A stretch of DNA of 64,000 nt from Phaeosaccion multiseriatum (taxonomy: Eukaryota > Ochrophyta, other classes), in NCBI GenBank assembly GCA_965112735.1, contig OZ218955.1, positions 3,968,001 through 4,032,000 on the forward strand, in the 5' to 3' direction. The position numbers and the translations under genes were made by a program. The notes under the pieces were generated by a model that was not told the origin of the DNA, searched no databases, and saw only the letters and a list, made by a program, of their open reading frames with translations. Below are positions 15,617-29,579 of the stretch, one piece after another (positions within the stretch are counted from its first letter, which is position 1; every line of letters starts with the position of its first letter).

Positions 15617-18600
15617 TCAGCGCCTCCCGCCCGAGGCCTTGAGCTCTGCAAAGCTGATCACATGCGGCGTCTTGCCGGCCTTCGGCTTGCCCAGCTTCGT
15701 GCCCTGTTGGTTTCCCGCCCCCCCCGCCGGCCCGCTCCCTCCTCCGCCCCCTCCTCCTCCCCCCCCTCCTCCCCCGCCCCCCTGCCCGTTGTGGTCGGCG
15801 TGCAGCGGCCTGTTGTAGACCTTTTCAATACCGTAGAGCCCGTCCCTCCGGCTGTGATGGCGGGGGCGGGGGCGTCCGTCGCTCCACAAGCCTCGCGCTT
15901 GCATGGCCTCGGCGTGCGCGTTCTGGGCCTGTGAAGGGATGGCAGTGGATGGGGGATAGATCAGATCAGGCAGAGGACGGAGAACACAGGCTACTCCCGT
16001 GTTTTCATCGCCGTCACATTGCAATCAACTGCCTGTCAATCCAATCAACTCCTTCCCTTCTTTGCCTTGCATCAACTGCTTGACATCGCTTTGCCTTGCT
16101 CAAAAATGTGCTGCGTCTATCGTCCCGGTGGTTCCCACTCCCTCCAACCCAACTGCCACCTCAGCACACTCCCTCATGCCAAACACGAGAGGAAAGTCGG
16201 CCCTACACACCCACCACACATCCCCACACCCATTGACATACTACCCGTACCTCGTACTCCAACACCCTCTGCTTGATGATGGCGGCCTCGTCCTCCTGCC
16301 CCTTGCTAGAGCGCTGGGCCTGCAGGAAGAGAGACGTGTTGGAAGGGATGACGAGGTCCTGAGCCTCAAGGCGGCCCTTGTTGCCCTTCTTCAGCATCCG
16401 GAATTGCATGCCCTGCATGGATGGCAGTGGATGGGGGGAAAGGGGATGGATGGCGGTGGATGGAGGCATACACGGAAGGAGGTGGGTGGCTCAATCCATG
16501 CATGGATGAAAGACTGAAGTCAACGATTGCGGAAGTCAATGAACGTTGCTTGGTACGTGTGCTACTCGCCTCTCTCGGAGGGCAGACCCCATCTACGCCC
16601 ACTCCCCTCCCCTCCCCTCCCCTCCCTCCCTCCTCCACTCACCATGCCCCCGACGAGCGGCGTGCTGTTTGTAGTGCTCTTGACGCTCTCGGCAGCCAAC
16701 ACCACCGTCGGCGCCACCATCCTCTCCGCCTTGGCGATTCCCTCTTTGCTGAGGGCCTTACCCTTGTCCACGCTCTCGCTCATAACCTTGCTCAGCATCT
16801 TCTCGAATTCATCATCTTCCTCCGACTTGACAAACTTCTTCTCCTCGTGCAGCACAACGTCTTCATCGTCCTCTTCTTCCTCTCCTCCGCCCACTGCCAT
16901 CCCCTCCTCCTCCTCGTCCTCTTCCTCCCCCTCCCCATCCTCGTCCTCCTCCTCTCCACTGCCCGCCTCCTCATCGTCACTCCCATTGTCGGACCCGTCC
17001 TCGTCCTCTTCCTCGCTGCCGTCTTCATCACCGCTCCCATCATCCTCCTCCTCCTCCTCCTCCTCCTCCTCCTCGTCGTCGTCGTCGCCCTCCATCCCTC
17101 CCCCCACCTCCCTCCCTCCCTCCGCCTCTGCCTCGGCCTGCTTTTTGTCCCTAGTGAGCTTGGCCAAGAGGGCCTGTGCCTTGCGCCTCTCGCTCGCCTC
17201 GTGCTCCTTCCTCTCCATCTCCTCCACTGCGGCGTGGGCAGCGGCCCATGACTCGAACCTAATCAACCAACCCATACATACATACGTACAGACATACCCA
17301 TACATACATACGTACAGACATACATCAAAAGCAAGCACGGAGGGAAATGGGATCATAAGTGAAGGAGGAGAGGGAGTGGGAGAGGGACTGGAGGAGGGAC
17401 AGAAAGAGGGACGGAAAGAAAGAGAGAGAGGGGGACAAGGAGGAGAAAATGATACATACACAAATCTTTGTCCCGAGGAGCACGCGTTTCTTGTGCAAAA
17501 CACACTTCAGCATCTCGAACATCGCCAGCAGACGCATGAGTGCCCACGTGACAGGGAATGAGCCCATCTGCCACCCAGTGCCTTCCCGCTGCCCCCTCCA
17601 GTGCATTCCCTCTGTCATCTAGTGCCATCCCGTCTATTTCCCCCTGACCTGGGGATGCTGGCCTTGCTGAGCTCCTCGTCCTGCTCCTCACTCGTGGCCC
17701 CCGCCCCCGCCAAGGCCCCCCGCTTGCCCTTGCCCTTCCAGGCATTCTGCTGCTGCGTCCGTCCATTGCCATCACAGCACACGCACACAGCAACGGAATT
17801 GAGAGGGGGGAAAGAAGAGAGCAAGCAGTCAGACAGATATGTACAAGCAAAGCAAAGCAAAAAGCAAAGCAAAGGAAAGTTAATAGAGCGGAACAAAGCC
17901 CAGCCACTCGTATCCTACGCCATCCTCTGCCATCCCCTGCCATCCCCTGCCATCCCCCTAACCCATCCCCTGCCACCTCCTGCTATCCACGGCCATCCAC
18001 TGCCATCTTCCCCCCTACCTTGGCCTTGGCCTTAGCCTTGTCGCTGCCCAGGGCCCTCCTGATGCCCGCCTCGAGCTCATCCATCAGATCGAGCACAGCG
18101 AACTCCATGTCCGCAGACAGCCCTGTCAATTTCAATTTCAGTTAGGCATTGCATAGGACAAGGGGGGGGGGGGGTGTTGAGGGTAGGCAAGGAAGGAGCC
18201 AACAACCGAGCCAACAACCGAGCCCATGAGCCCATCCCAGAGGCGCATCAAGTTGGCATACCTACCCGCCCATATGTCTGTTGTCTCTCTGTCACCCACC
18301 CACTGACTTACCCGGCTTGCAGAACATGTACCGTTGCAGGTGCGTGAGGAAGCCATCCAGTGCCTTCTTTCCTGCCCCCCGCACGAAGTAACTCCCACAC
18401 GCCTCGAGCACCGCTACGCACAGGCGGATGCGCAGGTGGTCCCCCGGGGGGTCGAAGGGTGTCATCACCCTTGGGTCGACCTTGGCCCAGGGGGACACGA
18501 GAGCCCTAAGGGGCTCCTGTTGCTCTTCCTCCACCTTCTCCTCCTCCCCCTCCTTTGCCCCCGCCTCGGCTTCGGTCTCCGCGTCTGCCTGCCTATATGC

Positions 18601-21600
18601 CTCCGATGCCTCTGCCGGATTGCTGCCCTCCTCTCGTCCCCCTGCTGCGCCAGTTGGTGCTTCAGCAGCCTCAGCCTCAGTCCTCCCCTCCACCCCCTCC
18701 TCCGTCGTGGCTGTGGCCGAGCTTGCGCCCTCCTCTTCTGTACCACCAACGGGTGCAGCACTCACAGCTGGCGCTGGTTGCTGGGGCACCTCTCGCATGA
18801 AGGGTAGCACCTCGTGGCCGGCGTCGAGGCAGCGCTGCAGAGTGTCGAACACGAGCCCCACAGACACCAAGTTGTAGTTGTACAGCTCGCCTTCATACAG
18901 TACACATATAGCGATGGAGGATGGCAGCAAATGGATGGATAGGATGGAGGGAGTGACAAGTCGTCAGACCGAGCACGAGAGGGATGCGAAGAGCGGACAC
19001 GAGTCACGCAAGGCAAGACGGCAACAAGAGTAAGTCAACAATCGGCGTATGGCCAGAGGCATATGGGCAGGCACGAGCTGATGGCGTAGAGAGCGCGGTG
19101 CAGAACAGGCAAGGGGGGGAGGGCAGTGTGGAGACAACCAACCGCCCCTCCCCATCCACCGCCATCCCTTCCTCCCCATTCACTGCCATCCCTCTCCTCC
19201 CATCCACTGCCATCCCGCCCCTCCCCATCCACCGCCATCCCTTCCTCCCCATTCACTGCCATCCCTCTCCTCCCATCCACTGCCATCCCGCCCCTCCCCA
19301 TCCACCGCCATCCCTTCCTCCCCATTCACTGCCATCCCTCTCCTCCCATCCACTGCCATCCCTCCCCTCCCCATCCACCGCCATCCCTTCCTCCCCATTC
19401 ACTGCCATCCCTACTCACGAAGCAAGGGTAGACAAATCACCCCCCCGAACCCTGCCCATCTACTGCCATCTGCCATGCCTCCATTGACTGCCGTCCCTCC
19501 CATCTACTGCCATGCCTCCATTGACTGCCGTCCCTCCTCACCGAGCAGACGCATTAGCCCTACGCGCTTCTGAAAGTTGCGCTTGGCCCCGGGGGGGCTC
19601 TCCAGAGCACGGTCCAGCTCCTCCTGCAAAGGATGGCAACAGCAGGCGGCGGAGGAGGAGGAGGAGGATGAGGTGGAGGAGGAGGAAGTGGAGGAGGGGG
19701 AGGTTCACGATACGACACTTGATATGCATACGTACCGCCCAAGCGTTTGCTTGGCCTTCAAACCTCAAACACAAACCAATCTGTAACTGTTCCTCAATCT
19801 GTAACTGTTGCTCACCAGGATGGCGTCGATGGTGAATGTGGCGAGGTCGGGGTGGTAACGTGCCAGGCCAGCGAGGACGTCCGCACAGAGCATCATGTGG
19901 CTGAACTTCGACTTTGTCACCTGCCAAGCAGTGCCAAGCAGTCAGCAACACACCGCTAAGATGATCATAGACACCCGTGTAGACAGAACAAGACACACAC
20001 GCCCAGTCCACCCACACCTCCTCCCCATCCACATACCTTTAACAACACTTTGAGCACTTCCTGCTCTACCCTCTGCTCCTTGTCGAGCCACGGAAGCTTC
20101 CTCAGCAGCTTGAGGCAGTCCTCCACAGAATGCTTGTCGAGCTTCTGCATCAAGACGTGGCGGATGAAGAGCTGCAGGGGGGTGCGTTGCTTCACCACGC
20201 GGGCCGTCCGCTCGGGGGGCCTGACGAGGGGAGGGGGGGAGGGGAGTGGTGAGAGGGAGGGGGAGGAGGAGGAAGGGAGAGATGCTCACTCACTCACTCA
20301 CGCTCTACCCCATGGCCCCACTGCCCCACTCACTTGCAGCTATAGAAGGCGTTGTCGATGAGCGTTTCGTAGCGGGGGTCCAAATTCTTGGCGCGCTTGA
20401 GTCTCTGCAGGATCTGCAGCACCGCGTCTGTGCGTGCGTGCGTGGCAGGGAGGCGGTACAGGAAGCGACCGCACGTCTCCAGCAGAGCCACCACCATCTC
20501 TGGAGGGGCGGTATGCGATGCCATGGCAGTGGATGGCAGTGGGTGGCAGTGGGATGGCAGTGAGTGGGGAGAGGGAGGTGTTTGTGTGTGTGTGTGATGG
20601 ACGTGGCGAGAGAGAGAGAGAGGCAGAGGGTGGACACAACGGCACGGAAAGGGGTGAACGGGGCACCCGCCCGTCCGCCGTCGGAGAGAAAGAGAAAAGA
20701 CAGGAAGGGAGGGAGAGAGGCAGGCAGAGATTTCCCCCTTTCCTCTGCTCTGCTTCACACTGCCTGCCCATATGACCATGCCTGCCCGTACGCTTGTCCC
20801 TCCCTGCCCATATGACCCACCGATATTGTGGTGGTGGAAGTCGTCGAGGCAGGCCTTCATGCAGTGGAAGGCGAGCATGGGGGGCGCCACGCGGAACTTC
20901 ACAAGCTCGCCGATGAAGCGGCACACCTATTGGTGATACAGGGCGGGGGGTGTCAGGACATACGGTGGAGCGGGTGGGCTCTCACCAACCTTTGTCTTAC
21001 CTTTGTCTTGGTCTCCAGCCCGTCGCGGCTCTTGTTCTTTCTGATGCAGTATCTGGTGTCAGGGAGGGGAATGGATGGCAGTGGATGGGGAGGCGAGTCG
21101 AGGGAAGGGGAGAGGTTATTGTCTTCACTTGCTCCTCGATTGAAGTACATGTAGTGTATTTTCAAGTTCTCGAGACGAGAGAGTGAAGGCCGAATACCAA
21201 AACCCTGACAACCCCCCCCCTCTGACCTGAAGTGCCTCTTGAGGTCGTCAAGCAGGGGCTCTGCCACGCCCTTGATGACCCTGTCCAGCGTGGCCACCAG
21301 CCTGCTGTATTGGGGGAGAAGGTCGAGCGCCTGGCGGGGCACGTCGATGATGGCCTGCACAAGGCGCCTTCGGAGAGGGGGGAGGTGTATGGGCAGAGCA
21401 GGATAGAGGTGTATGGGCGGGGCAAGGGTGGAGGTGAATACGCGAGGTAGAGTAGAAGTGTATGGGCGGGGCACGGCAGTGTAGAGGTGTTTGGACAGAG
21501 CAGTGTATAGGGGTATGGAAAAGTGGCGCAGGGAGAAGTGGTGCGGCGTTGGACGCCACACATACAGACAGATCACAGATCAGTCACAGATGGCATGTAG

Positions 21601-24600
21601 TCCAAGTGCTGAATGAGTGATGGCGAATGTGCGCCAGCCGCCCCTCCCCCTCCCCTCCCCCCGCTACTCACTTCCTGGCGCTCTTGCTGTTGTGATAACA
21701 GAACTTGACAGCGAAGTCGTCCGTCTTCTCCCTGTTGTGGCAGTGGGGAAGCTCCTCCTCCAACAGCAACACAAGCTGAGCGTTCCTCCGGCCCTGATCA
21801 CCAGCAGCGGGCCCTCCCTCCGCCCCATCCCCCTCGGCTTCGTCGTGGTCCGCGTCGCCCTCTCCCGCGGGTGCCCCGTCCCCCACTGACATGGTGCGAA
21901 TGTCCTCCGCGAGCTTCTCTGCCTCGCTGCTGCCGCTGCTGCCGCTGCTGGTCGCACCTCCCTTTCCTCCTCCGCTTGCCTTCTCTCCCTCTTCCTCTGC
22001 CCCTTCCGCATTACTGTTGTCAGCTGCTGCTGCACCTTCCGCTTCTCCGTCCTCCCCCTCCCCTTCCTCCTCCACCTCCACGCCCTCCTCCACTCCTTCC
22101 CCTTCCCCCTCCTCCCCCCCCACCCCCCCTGCCTTGATGCCCTCCTGCCTCACCCTGTTCTCCTCCTTGATACGCTCCACATCCCCCTCCGATAGCCCAA
22201 GGAGAGAGGCTGGCACCATGCTCAGTAAGTCAGGAAGGTTCTCATAGAAGCTCCTGGGAAGGGGGGTAGAGGCAAGGAGAGAGAAGGGGGAGGGAGGGAG
22301 GGAGGGAGGGAGGGAGGAAGGAAGGTCAGAGAGAGAAAGAGATGAAGACACACAGAGAGAGAAAGAGAAGACACATGCTATAGAAGGCCCCCACATGGGA
22401 TGGCAGCGGATGGCGGAGGCAAGCTGGTCTGAACAGGCAGACGTCGTCTTGGATAATTGTTCTTCCCCGCTCCCTCCCTCCCCCTCACACACCCTCACAC
22501 CCCCCCAACGCACCTTGTCTCCTCGTCCTCGAAAGGGCCCGTGTTGCCCCCCCCCTCCGCACCGCCCACGCCCCCATCCCAGACGCTGATGCCGCCCCCC
22601 TCACCCCCCTCCTCCCCCTCCTCCTTCTCCTCGGGCAGGTCGGGGGGGTCCTTCCCCAAGGCCTCGCAAAGGTGCTGCACATTGACAAGCAACTTCTCGT
22701 AGGCACGTTGCGACTCCTGTAGTAAGTCAGCAAGTAGCGCAGTAAGTCAGTACAGTAAGTCAAAGTATGTGTGTGGGCGCGTGTGTTTGTGCATGTGTTT
22801 GACGTGTGCGTGCGTACGTGCGTGCGTGCGCCCGGCAGGAGCCACCAGAGTATTACACGAAGCGCCCCTCCGCCTGCACACAACACAGTACTACACTCGC
22901 CTCAAGGTTCTTCTCCTTGTCCTCGGTGAGGGACCCGTTGAGTAAGGCGTCCCTCTCCATCCTCTTCTGCAGCTTTCTGAGCCGCGTGTGAGACAACACC
23001 AAGTGCGAGGAGAGGGCCTCGTGAGCCCCGAACACACAGGCCGTGAATTTGCTTCGCGTGTTGTCATCCACCACGGGCACCTTCTCCGGGGGCGTCGCCA
23101 AGGCACCTGCGGCTTCGAGCACTGCGAGCACTCGTCGGGACTGGTCAAGGAATACGAGTGAATGGAACGAGTGAAGGAATGAGTGAATAGAATGAGTGAA
23201 AGGAAAGAGTGAAGGAATGAGTGAAGGAATGGAGCAGAGGCACAGGGGGAGAGGGGAGGAGCGGAGAGAGTGCGGGCAGGGAGAGGGGCGTAAGATTGAT
23301 CTCAGGTCCAGTTCTCAGCTGTCAGACTCCCTGCCCCTCCCTCTCCCCTCCTTCCCTCCCTCCCTCCCTAGCTCACTCACTCACTCACTCCCTCACTCCC
23401 TCACTCACTCACTCACTCACTTACTCACTCACTCCCTAGCTCATTCACTCCCTCACTCCCTCCCTCACTCACTCACCCACTCACTCACTCCCTCCCTCCC
23501 TCACTCCCTCACTCACTCCCTCACTCACCGGCACTCCTAGCATCTCATAGCCGGCCTGCTTGACAAAGGCCACGAGCAGCGCCACATCGCTCTCCTTCAT
23601 CTCCTTCGGACACGGACACACCGTAGGCCCACCCCTCCCTACCCCTCCACCTCCTCCGTCTCCCCCCTCACCCCCCCCGGCCCCCCGCTGGTTGATGGCC
23701 TGGGTGGCTGCGAGCTGCCTCACTATCCTGAGCAGCAGTGTGGAGCCATCAAACACTCCGGCAAGGTGAAGCTCTACGAGAAGTCTGAGGCTGATGCGCC
23801 GCCGCTTCACCAGCTCCTGTAGGGGAGGAGGGGAGGGAGGGAGCGGATATAGAGACACACAGACAGAGAGAGAGGAAGTCAGAAGAGGGGGATGGCAGTG
23901 GATGGGGGGAACACCAGAGGGGCGGGGAGCTTGTTGCATGTACCGCTTCGTTTTCGTCCAGGCAAGTGTCCAAGCCAACCACGCCCACCCACCGACGCCA
24001 TAGCCTCTCTTTTGCTGTCCTGACACCCAGCAATGTGCGGATACCCAAATGCCTATACCCACCTTGTCTGCCTCGCTCATGTCGGAGGCCCTGTGTGGCA
24101 CCACGCCCCCCCCGGGGCCCGTCCCCCCCGGGACGAAGACAGCGGCGAGCTTGGGCACCAGGGCCGAGGAGAAATCGTCGTAGCGAGTATGCATCAGGCA
24201 GCACACGTGGATCTGTAAGGGGCGGGATGGTAGTTCATGGGGATAGGGTGAGATGGCAGTTCATGGCAGGGAGTGAGGATGACAGTTTATGGCAAGGAAT
24301 GAGGATGGCAGTTTATGGCAGAGAGTGAGGATGGCAGTCCATGGGTGTGGACAGGGAGAGAGAGGTGGCGAGATGCGACAGAAAAGAAGGCGAAAGAAAG
24401 GGCATTTGGTACACCAAGAGAGAAGCAACGCAAAAGGTGGTGCACTCAAGTAGAAACAGAGAGAGACCCCTTCCCCTTCCCCCTCCCCTCCCACGCACCG
24501 CGACGGGCACATCAGCGGGGCGAAGCTTAGCGTCAACGATGGCGTCGACGATCTCACTGACGAAGCGACTGAGATTGAGCGACTGGATGTCCTTGGTCAG

Positions 24601-26544
24601 GGAGGCACGCTGCTCAGCCTGCATGAGCTTCACCTGAGGGGAGGGGGGGGTGGCAGTGGATGGGGAGGGGGGAGAGACTCACTGACTGACTGACGGACTG
24701 ACTGACCGACAGACCGACAGACCGCCTGAAAGACCAGCATGACAGCATGACAGCATGACACGAGCGGCAGCAGGCAGCAAGGGCCCCTCCAGCCCAAAAG
24801 CCCCCTCTTGTACCTTGTTGGTGAAGGTGGTGGTTCTCTTGAAGTCGCTCTTGAGCCCCCCCTTGCCCTTCTCCCACGCCGCCCTGGACGCAGCCACCGC
24901 TTCAGGAGAATTTTCAGCGCGCTGCCGTCTGGGGAGGGGAGGGGAGGGGATTTAGAGGCATATGGGGAGGGGAGGAGGGAGACAGGGGGGTTGCTTTGCT
25001 TAGCTTTGCTTTGAACGAGCTCTGACCACAAAAGACCACCGCCCATCCCCGGGGTACTTGTCTGCCCATATGCCTGCCCATCACAACCGACTACTGACTC
25101 ACCTGCGCTCCTCCTCCTCGTCCTTCATGTCTTGCACCATTGCCAGGGCTTCAAACTGGGCCTCAAGTTGCACGCGCGCCGCCTCTTCCTCCTCCTCCCT
25201 CTTCCTCTTCTCCTCCTCCTCCTTGCGCTTCACCTCCGCCTCCCTCCTCCTTACCTCCTCCATCTCCTTCCGTCGTGCCTCCTCCTCCTGCTTGGCCTTC
25301 TCCTCCTTCTGCCTCTTTAGCTCTGCCTCCCTCTTCACCTGGGCCTCCTTGGCTGCCTTGGCAGCTTCCCTCAGCTTTGCCTCTCTGACAAGCTTTGCTT
25401 CTCTCGCCGCCTTGGCATCAGCCTCGGCCTTAGCCTTTGCTGCTGTCTGCTTGCTCGACGCCAAGGCCCTCGCCTGGACCTCTTTACTCGCCGACAGGAC
25501 TGGGAATGCTTCGCTCCTTGCGCCGCCACTGCCGCTACAACTGCCGCTGCTGCTCTTGCTGTTGCTGCTTCCTCCTCTCTGGCTGTTGCGGGTGCCCTTA
25601 CTAGTAATACTGCTACTGCTACTGCTGCTGCCCACACCTGCTGCAGTGGTGCTAGCCCCAGAGCCCCGTCCGGCGCCCTTGCCGCCCTGAGAAGCCCCAG
25701 GAGGCGTACCACCAACTGTTGCTGCTGCTGTACCACCAACTGCTGGTGCTGCTCCCGATGCTGCTCCTCCTGCACCCCGCCCTCCTCGCTTGTCCTTCCT
25801 GCCGGCGCTCCTGCCGCTCCTCGCCCCTGCCTCAGGGGCCGGCGCAGACGCGGAGGACGGAGGAGGAGCAACAGCAGTACCCGCACCAGCAGCACCACCC
25901 GAACCGAGCCGCTGGCCAACCTGCTGCCCCCCTGCCGCCACATTCGGTACGTCCGCTGTTGCTGCTCCTCCTGCTGCTGCTGGTCCCGGGGCTGCTCCCC
26001 CCTGTCTCGGTGCTCCGTTCATCTGCTGCTGACCTTGACCCCTGCCACTCCCCACAGCGCCCGCTCCTCCCCTGCCCGCCCCTCCCGACGACACGGACGA
26101 CCCTGCCCTGCTGTCCTTCTCTCGGTCTCTGTCTTTTGTCCTACCTCCTCGACGCCCCTTCCGGCCGTTGTCCTCTCCCCCCCCTCTTCCTCCTCCTCCG
26201 GTTGCTCGCCCATCTGCACCTCCGGATGGCGGAGGCGGTGGCAGGACTGCTCCCCCTCCCGGTAGTGGTGGTGATGCTACCTTCCCTCTCCCCGTTCCAC
26301 TCCCCGCTCCCCTCCCGGCTCCTCCATCCTCTCCTCCTCGCCCAGCATTCACAGGTGCACTTGCTACTGGTGCTCCTTCTCCTCCTCTCCCTGCTCCTCC
26401 TCCTGCGCCTCTCCCGCCGCCCCTCCCTCCCCTACCTCCCCCCCTCCCCCCACCTCGTCCTCCCCGCCCCCCCTGCCCACCTCCCCTCGAGGACTTCCCT
26501 CCTCCTCCTCCTCCTCCTCCTCCTCCTCCTGGATTGCCGTTCAT
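15617..26544 (-). CDS. UPF2: Regulator of nonsense transcripts UPF2 (three MIF4G domains)
   Basis: Scaffold of nonsense-mediated mRNA decay that bridges UPF3 and the UPF1 helicase. Twenty-one minus-strand exons: 25103-26544, 24814-24928, 24499-24633, 24063-24212, 23529-23816, 22901-23140, 22514-22716, 21672-22253, 21227-21367, 21001-21052, 20821-20926, 20334-20499, 20037-20220, 19816-19920, 19542-19623, 18312-18890, 18019-18122, 17649-17749, 16643-17258, 16251-16412, 15617-15928. Phases close throughout and give about 1954 residues. MIF4G evidence includes LNLSRFVSEIVDAIVDAKL, SFYENLPDLLSMVPASLLG, VCRFIGELVKF, TARVVKQRTPLQLFIRHV and LGELYNYNLVSVGLVFDTL. The UPF1-binding tail has MLKKGNKGRLEAQDLVIPSN and IIKQRVLEYE. 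Unusual points: an N-terminal Gly/Arg-rich region plus charged coiled coil of about 480 residues, acidic inserts, a Gly-rich C-terminus, and an apparent GC donor at 22900. The gene is divergent from the amidase. Confidence 0.95.
19143..19415. repeat. 73-bp tandem array, nearly four copies, in UPF2 intron 15
   Basis: Each 73-bp unit contains CCATCCACCGCC, CCATTCACTGCCATCC and CCATCCACTGCCATCC. The array is therefore an amplification of a word that is scattered singly through many other introns of the window. Confidence 0.9.
23360..23530. repeat. ACTC/CTCC array in UPF2 intron 5
   Basis: Tandem tetranucleotides running straight into the donor of the exon 23529-23816. Confidence 0.85.
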
Positions 26545-26976
26545 CGATCTGCCCCAGACTCAAGGACGAAACATCTCGCGCAGCCTCGCGGCATTTCTTC
26601 CCTCCTCCTCAGGCAGCTTCCTGGCGTATTCCTATCCCCCTTTCAGCTGCTCCGACACTCCGCCTTGCTGTTGTTTCTTTTCTCCTTTGCCTTCCTCCGT
26701 CTCCCTCTCTTTCTCCAATTTTTTCAGGCGGTGCGGTGGGTGCTGAGCGCTTCCTGCTGGTGTGCTCTTACACGAAGATTCTCCGTCTCTCGATGATATC
26801 TGTACACATGTCCGACCTTTCTGTCGCCCTATGCTCTTCTCGCTGTTCTCGTCTGTGCGAGATGGTGTGAATGTCGGATGTCTGAAAAGTCGAGTCGATC
26901 GATTTTAAAAATCGACTCACTCAAAGTAAAAGACCAAAAAAAAAGAAAGTAAAAGCAAAAGGGAAGGACGAGAGCC
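26545..26976. promoter_or_regulatory. Divergent intergenic region UPF2 / amidase
   Basis: About 430 bp between start codons. It is AT-richer than the surroundings near 26900-26965 and contains an imperfect inverted repeat at 26892-26918 (GAGTCGAT ... ATCGACTC arms around an AT-rich centre). Confidence 0.5.
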
Positions 26977-27568
26977 ATGATACGGAGCCACGCGCACTGG
27001 GTGTCTGTTGGGGAGAGGGTTAGGAAGGAGAGAGACGACAAGGAGCACCTCTGCCTGCAGCAAGATGGAGACGCAAACGAAGGGGGCATCACCTCCCTCT
27101 TGGCGCACGAGCTCAAGCGCGAGATGGAGAGCGGGCGCCTTCGCTGCGAGCAGATCGTGACGGCGTTCTGCAGGAGGAGCCATGCGGTGGGCAGAGGAGT
27201 GCTGAACTGCGTCACGGAGGAAGTGTACGACGAGGCCATCGAAGCAGTAAGTTCACCTTTGGGGGGGTGATTGCATGTACGCCTTGGATCACATTCGACG
27301 CATGCCTCCCATCAGTCCTGCATACCTCCACTACCACCCCTGCGTCTCTCTCCCCCCCCCCCAGGCACGAGAGCTGGATCTGAGACGTGCAAATGGCTCC
27401 CTCACTACCGCTGACCTCGCCAAGCCCTTGCTGGGGGTGCCCGTGAGCATCAAAGACTCCTTCCATCAGGTGCGGATGGCCGAGGCACGGCCGATGGACA
27501 AGAGGTCATCTGTCTCTCTCTCTCCCCTCTCTCTCTCTCTCCTTCCCTCGCTCTGGCTCTCTCTCTCG

Positions 27569-27603
<35 letters not shown>

Positions 27604-29545
27604 CCCCCTCTCTCTCTCTCCTTCCCTCTGGCTCTCCCTCTCTTTGGTTCTCCCTCTTGTGGCCAGCTCTCAATTTAGGACCCACTCACCCACTCGCCCA
27701 CTACCCAGTCACCCACCCCCCACACCTCCCCCCTTTGTAACTGTAATTATGCCACAGAGGGGAACGAGGGCCACATGTGGGGTGGCCTGCAAGGCGGAGG
27801 ATGTGGCGGAGGAGGACGGGCTGGTGGTCAAGCTGCTGAGAGAGGCAGGGGCCATTCCCTTCGTCAAGTCCAACACACCGCAGGTATACGGTAGATAGAC
27901 AGATTGGCGAGGTAGATGGATAGGGGATACGAAGACAAAAGGCAAATGGGCGATTCTTGTCTCTCTCTGCTCGCAGCATGAAAGATGCATGGGAGAGCGG
28001 GACAGAGCAGAGCAGAGCAGAGTTGAGTGAGTTCAGGGTCAAGGGACGGGCAGATTGATCAACACTTCACGTACCAAGGGGTGATGCCGAAGTAGGCGAG
28101 GAGATGGATGGACGGACGGAAGGATGGATGTGCCCACTAACTTGTGAGATACCCGTACCACCTACTCTCATTGCTCAGCTGCTCATGACCATCGAGTCCA
28201 CCAATCGTGTGTGGGGGCAGTCCGATAACCCCTGGAAGGCCGACAGGGGCACGGTGAGTGGGAGAGGTGAGTGGGAGTGGAGAGTGCTGGGGGGCCCTCC
28301 TCTCAGGCGGCTGTGCTAACGAGGAGAGAAGGCGCCAGGGCCACGGGAGGACACAAGCAGCACGCAAGTATCGACACGTGTGTGCACTCGTACCCAACCG
28401 CTTCCACTTCCCATACGTACGATACACTCCCACCATGTCACACCTCGACCCCTGTTGCCTCCCCTCTGTTCCTCCCCCCTCTTTTGATTCTCTTCTCTTG
28501 TCTTGTGCCTTGCATGAATCCCACTCTCAACATATCCTCCTCTCCATCTGCCTCTCTCCTCCTCTGCATCTACCGATCAACCCCAATCCAACAGGGCGGC
28601 AGCAGCGGCGGCGAGGGCGGCCTTGTGTCTGCCCGCGCGTCCCCCCTGGTAAGCACTCCCATTCATGCTATGTTGTGATATATCGATGTCGACATCGTAT
28701 ATCGATGTCTACATTCGCTGATGCTTGTCTAACCCTACATGTGCAGGGCTTGGGCTCTGACATCGGGGGCTCCATCCGTATCCCTGCGGCCTTCTGTGGT
28801 ACGTGCGGTTTTAAGCCCACCACCAACAGGTTCACCTTCAAGGGCAGCGCGGTAAGAAGACCACGTACTTACTTTCCTCCCTTCCTCCCTTCCTACCAAC
28901 CTACCTACCTACCTTCCCACCCTTCTTCCTACCAACCTTCCTACGTACCTACCTACCTAACGTGTGGCAACATTTGCCACTAATGTTTCGCTACGTTCAC
29001 CCCCAACGTAACGGCCGCGCACAGGTGCCCCGGCTGAACGCTCGGAGCGGACAGATCGCCATACCTCCTGTGGCCGGCCCGCTCGCCAACTGCGTAGAGG
29101 ACTGCTCGCTGCTCATGCAGGTCAGGGGCGGGGATGGCACTTGATGGAGAGAGGCCGAGATGGCACTTGATGGATCCTCCGCCCCTGTGTGCCAGAGTAG
29201 GACTTTGGACTCAGACTTTGCCTTTGGCGCTCTGTCCCACTCAGTCCATGTTGGTGGGTTTACTCTTGACTGTGTATGCGTTCCCTCTCCAGCTCATATG
29301 CCATCTGTGACCACCATCGAGTGCCATCGACTGGCATCCACTGCCACCGTCGACAGTAGACGTATGCCTGCCTACCCACCCACACACCGCACTGACCCTA
29401 ACCCTAACCTCCTACCTCCTTCCTCCCTGGGAGTAGGCTCTGTCCACGCCCACAGCCTGGCGCGACGACCCCTACGCCGCTCCTGTCCCTTGGGATGCAG
29501 CCGAAGCTACCACCGGCATTAGCGACAGCAGCAGCAGCAGCAGCA

Positions 29546-29579
<34 letters not shown>

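Noticed and set aside
17460-17640. Minus-strand frame near UPF2 exon 18 (MRLLAMFEMLKCVL...)
   Set aside because: UPF2 exons 17749-17649 and 17258-16643 join directly in phase, and this frame adds nothing family-like. A skipped exon cannot be fully excluded.
29396-29411. Telomeric CCCTAACCCTAA at an intron end
   Set aside because: Only two units next to the acceptor of amidase exon 8; likely chance or pyrimidine-tract composition.
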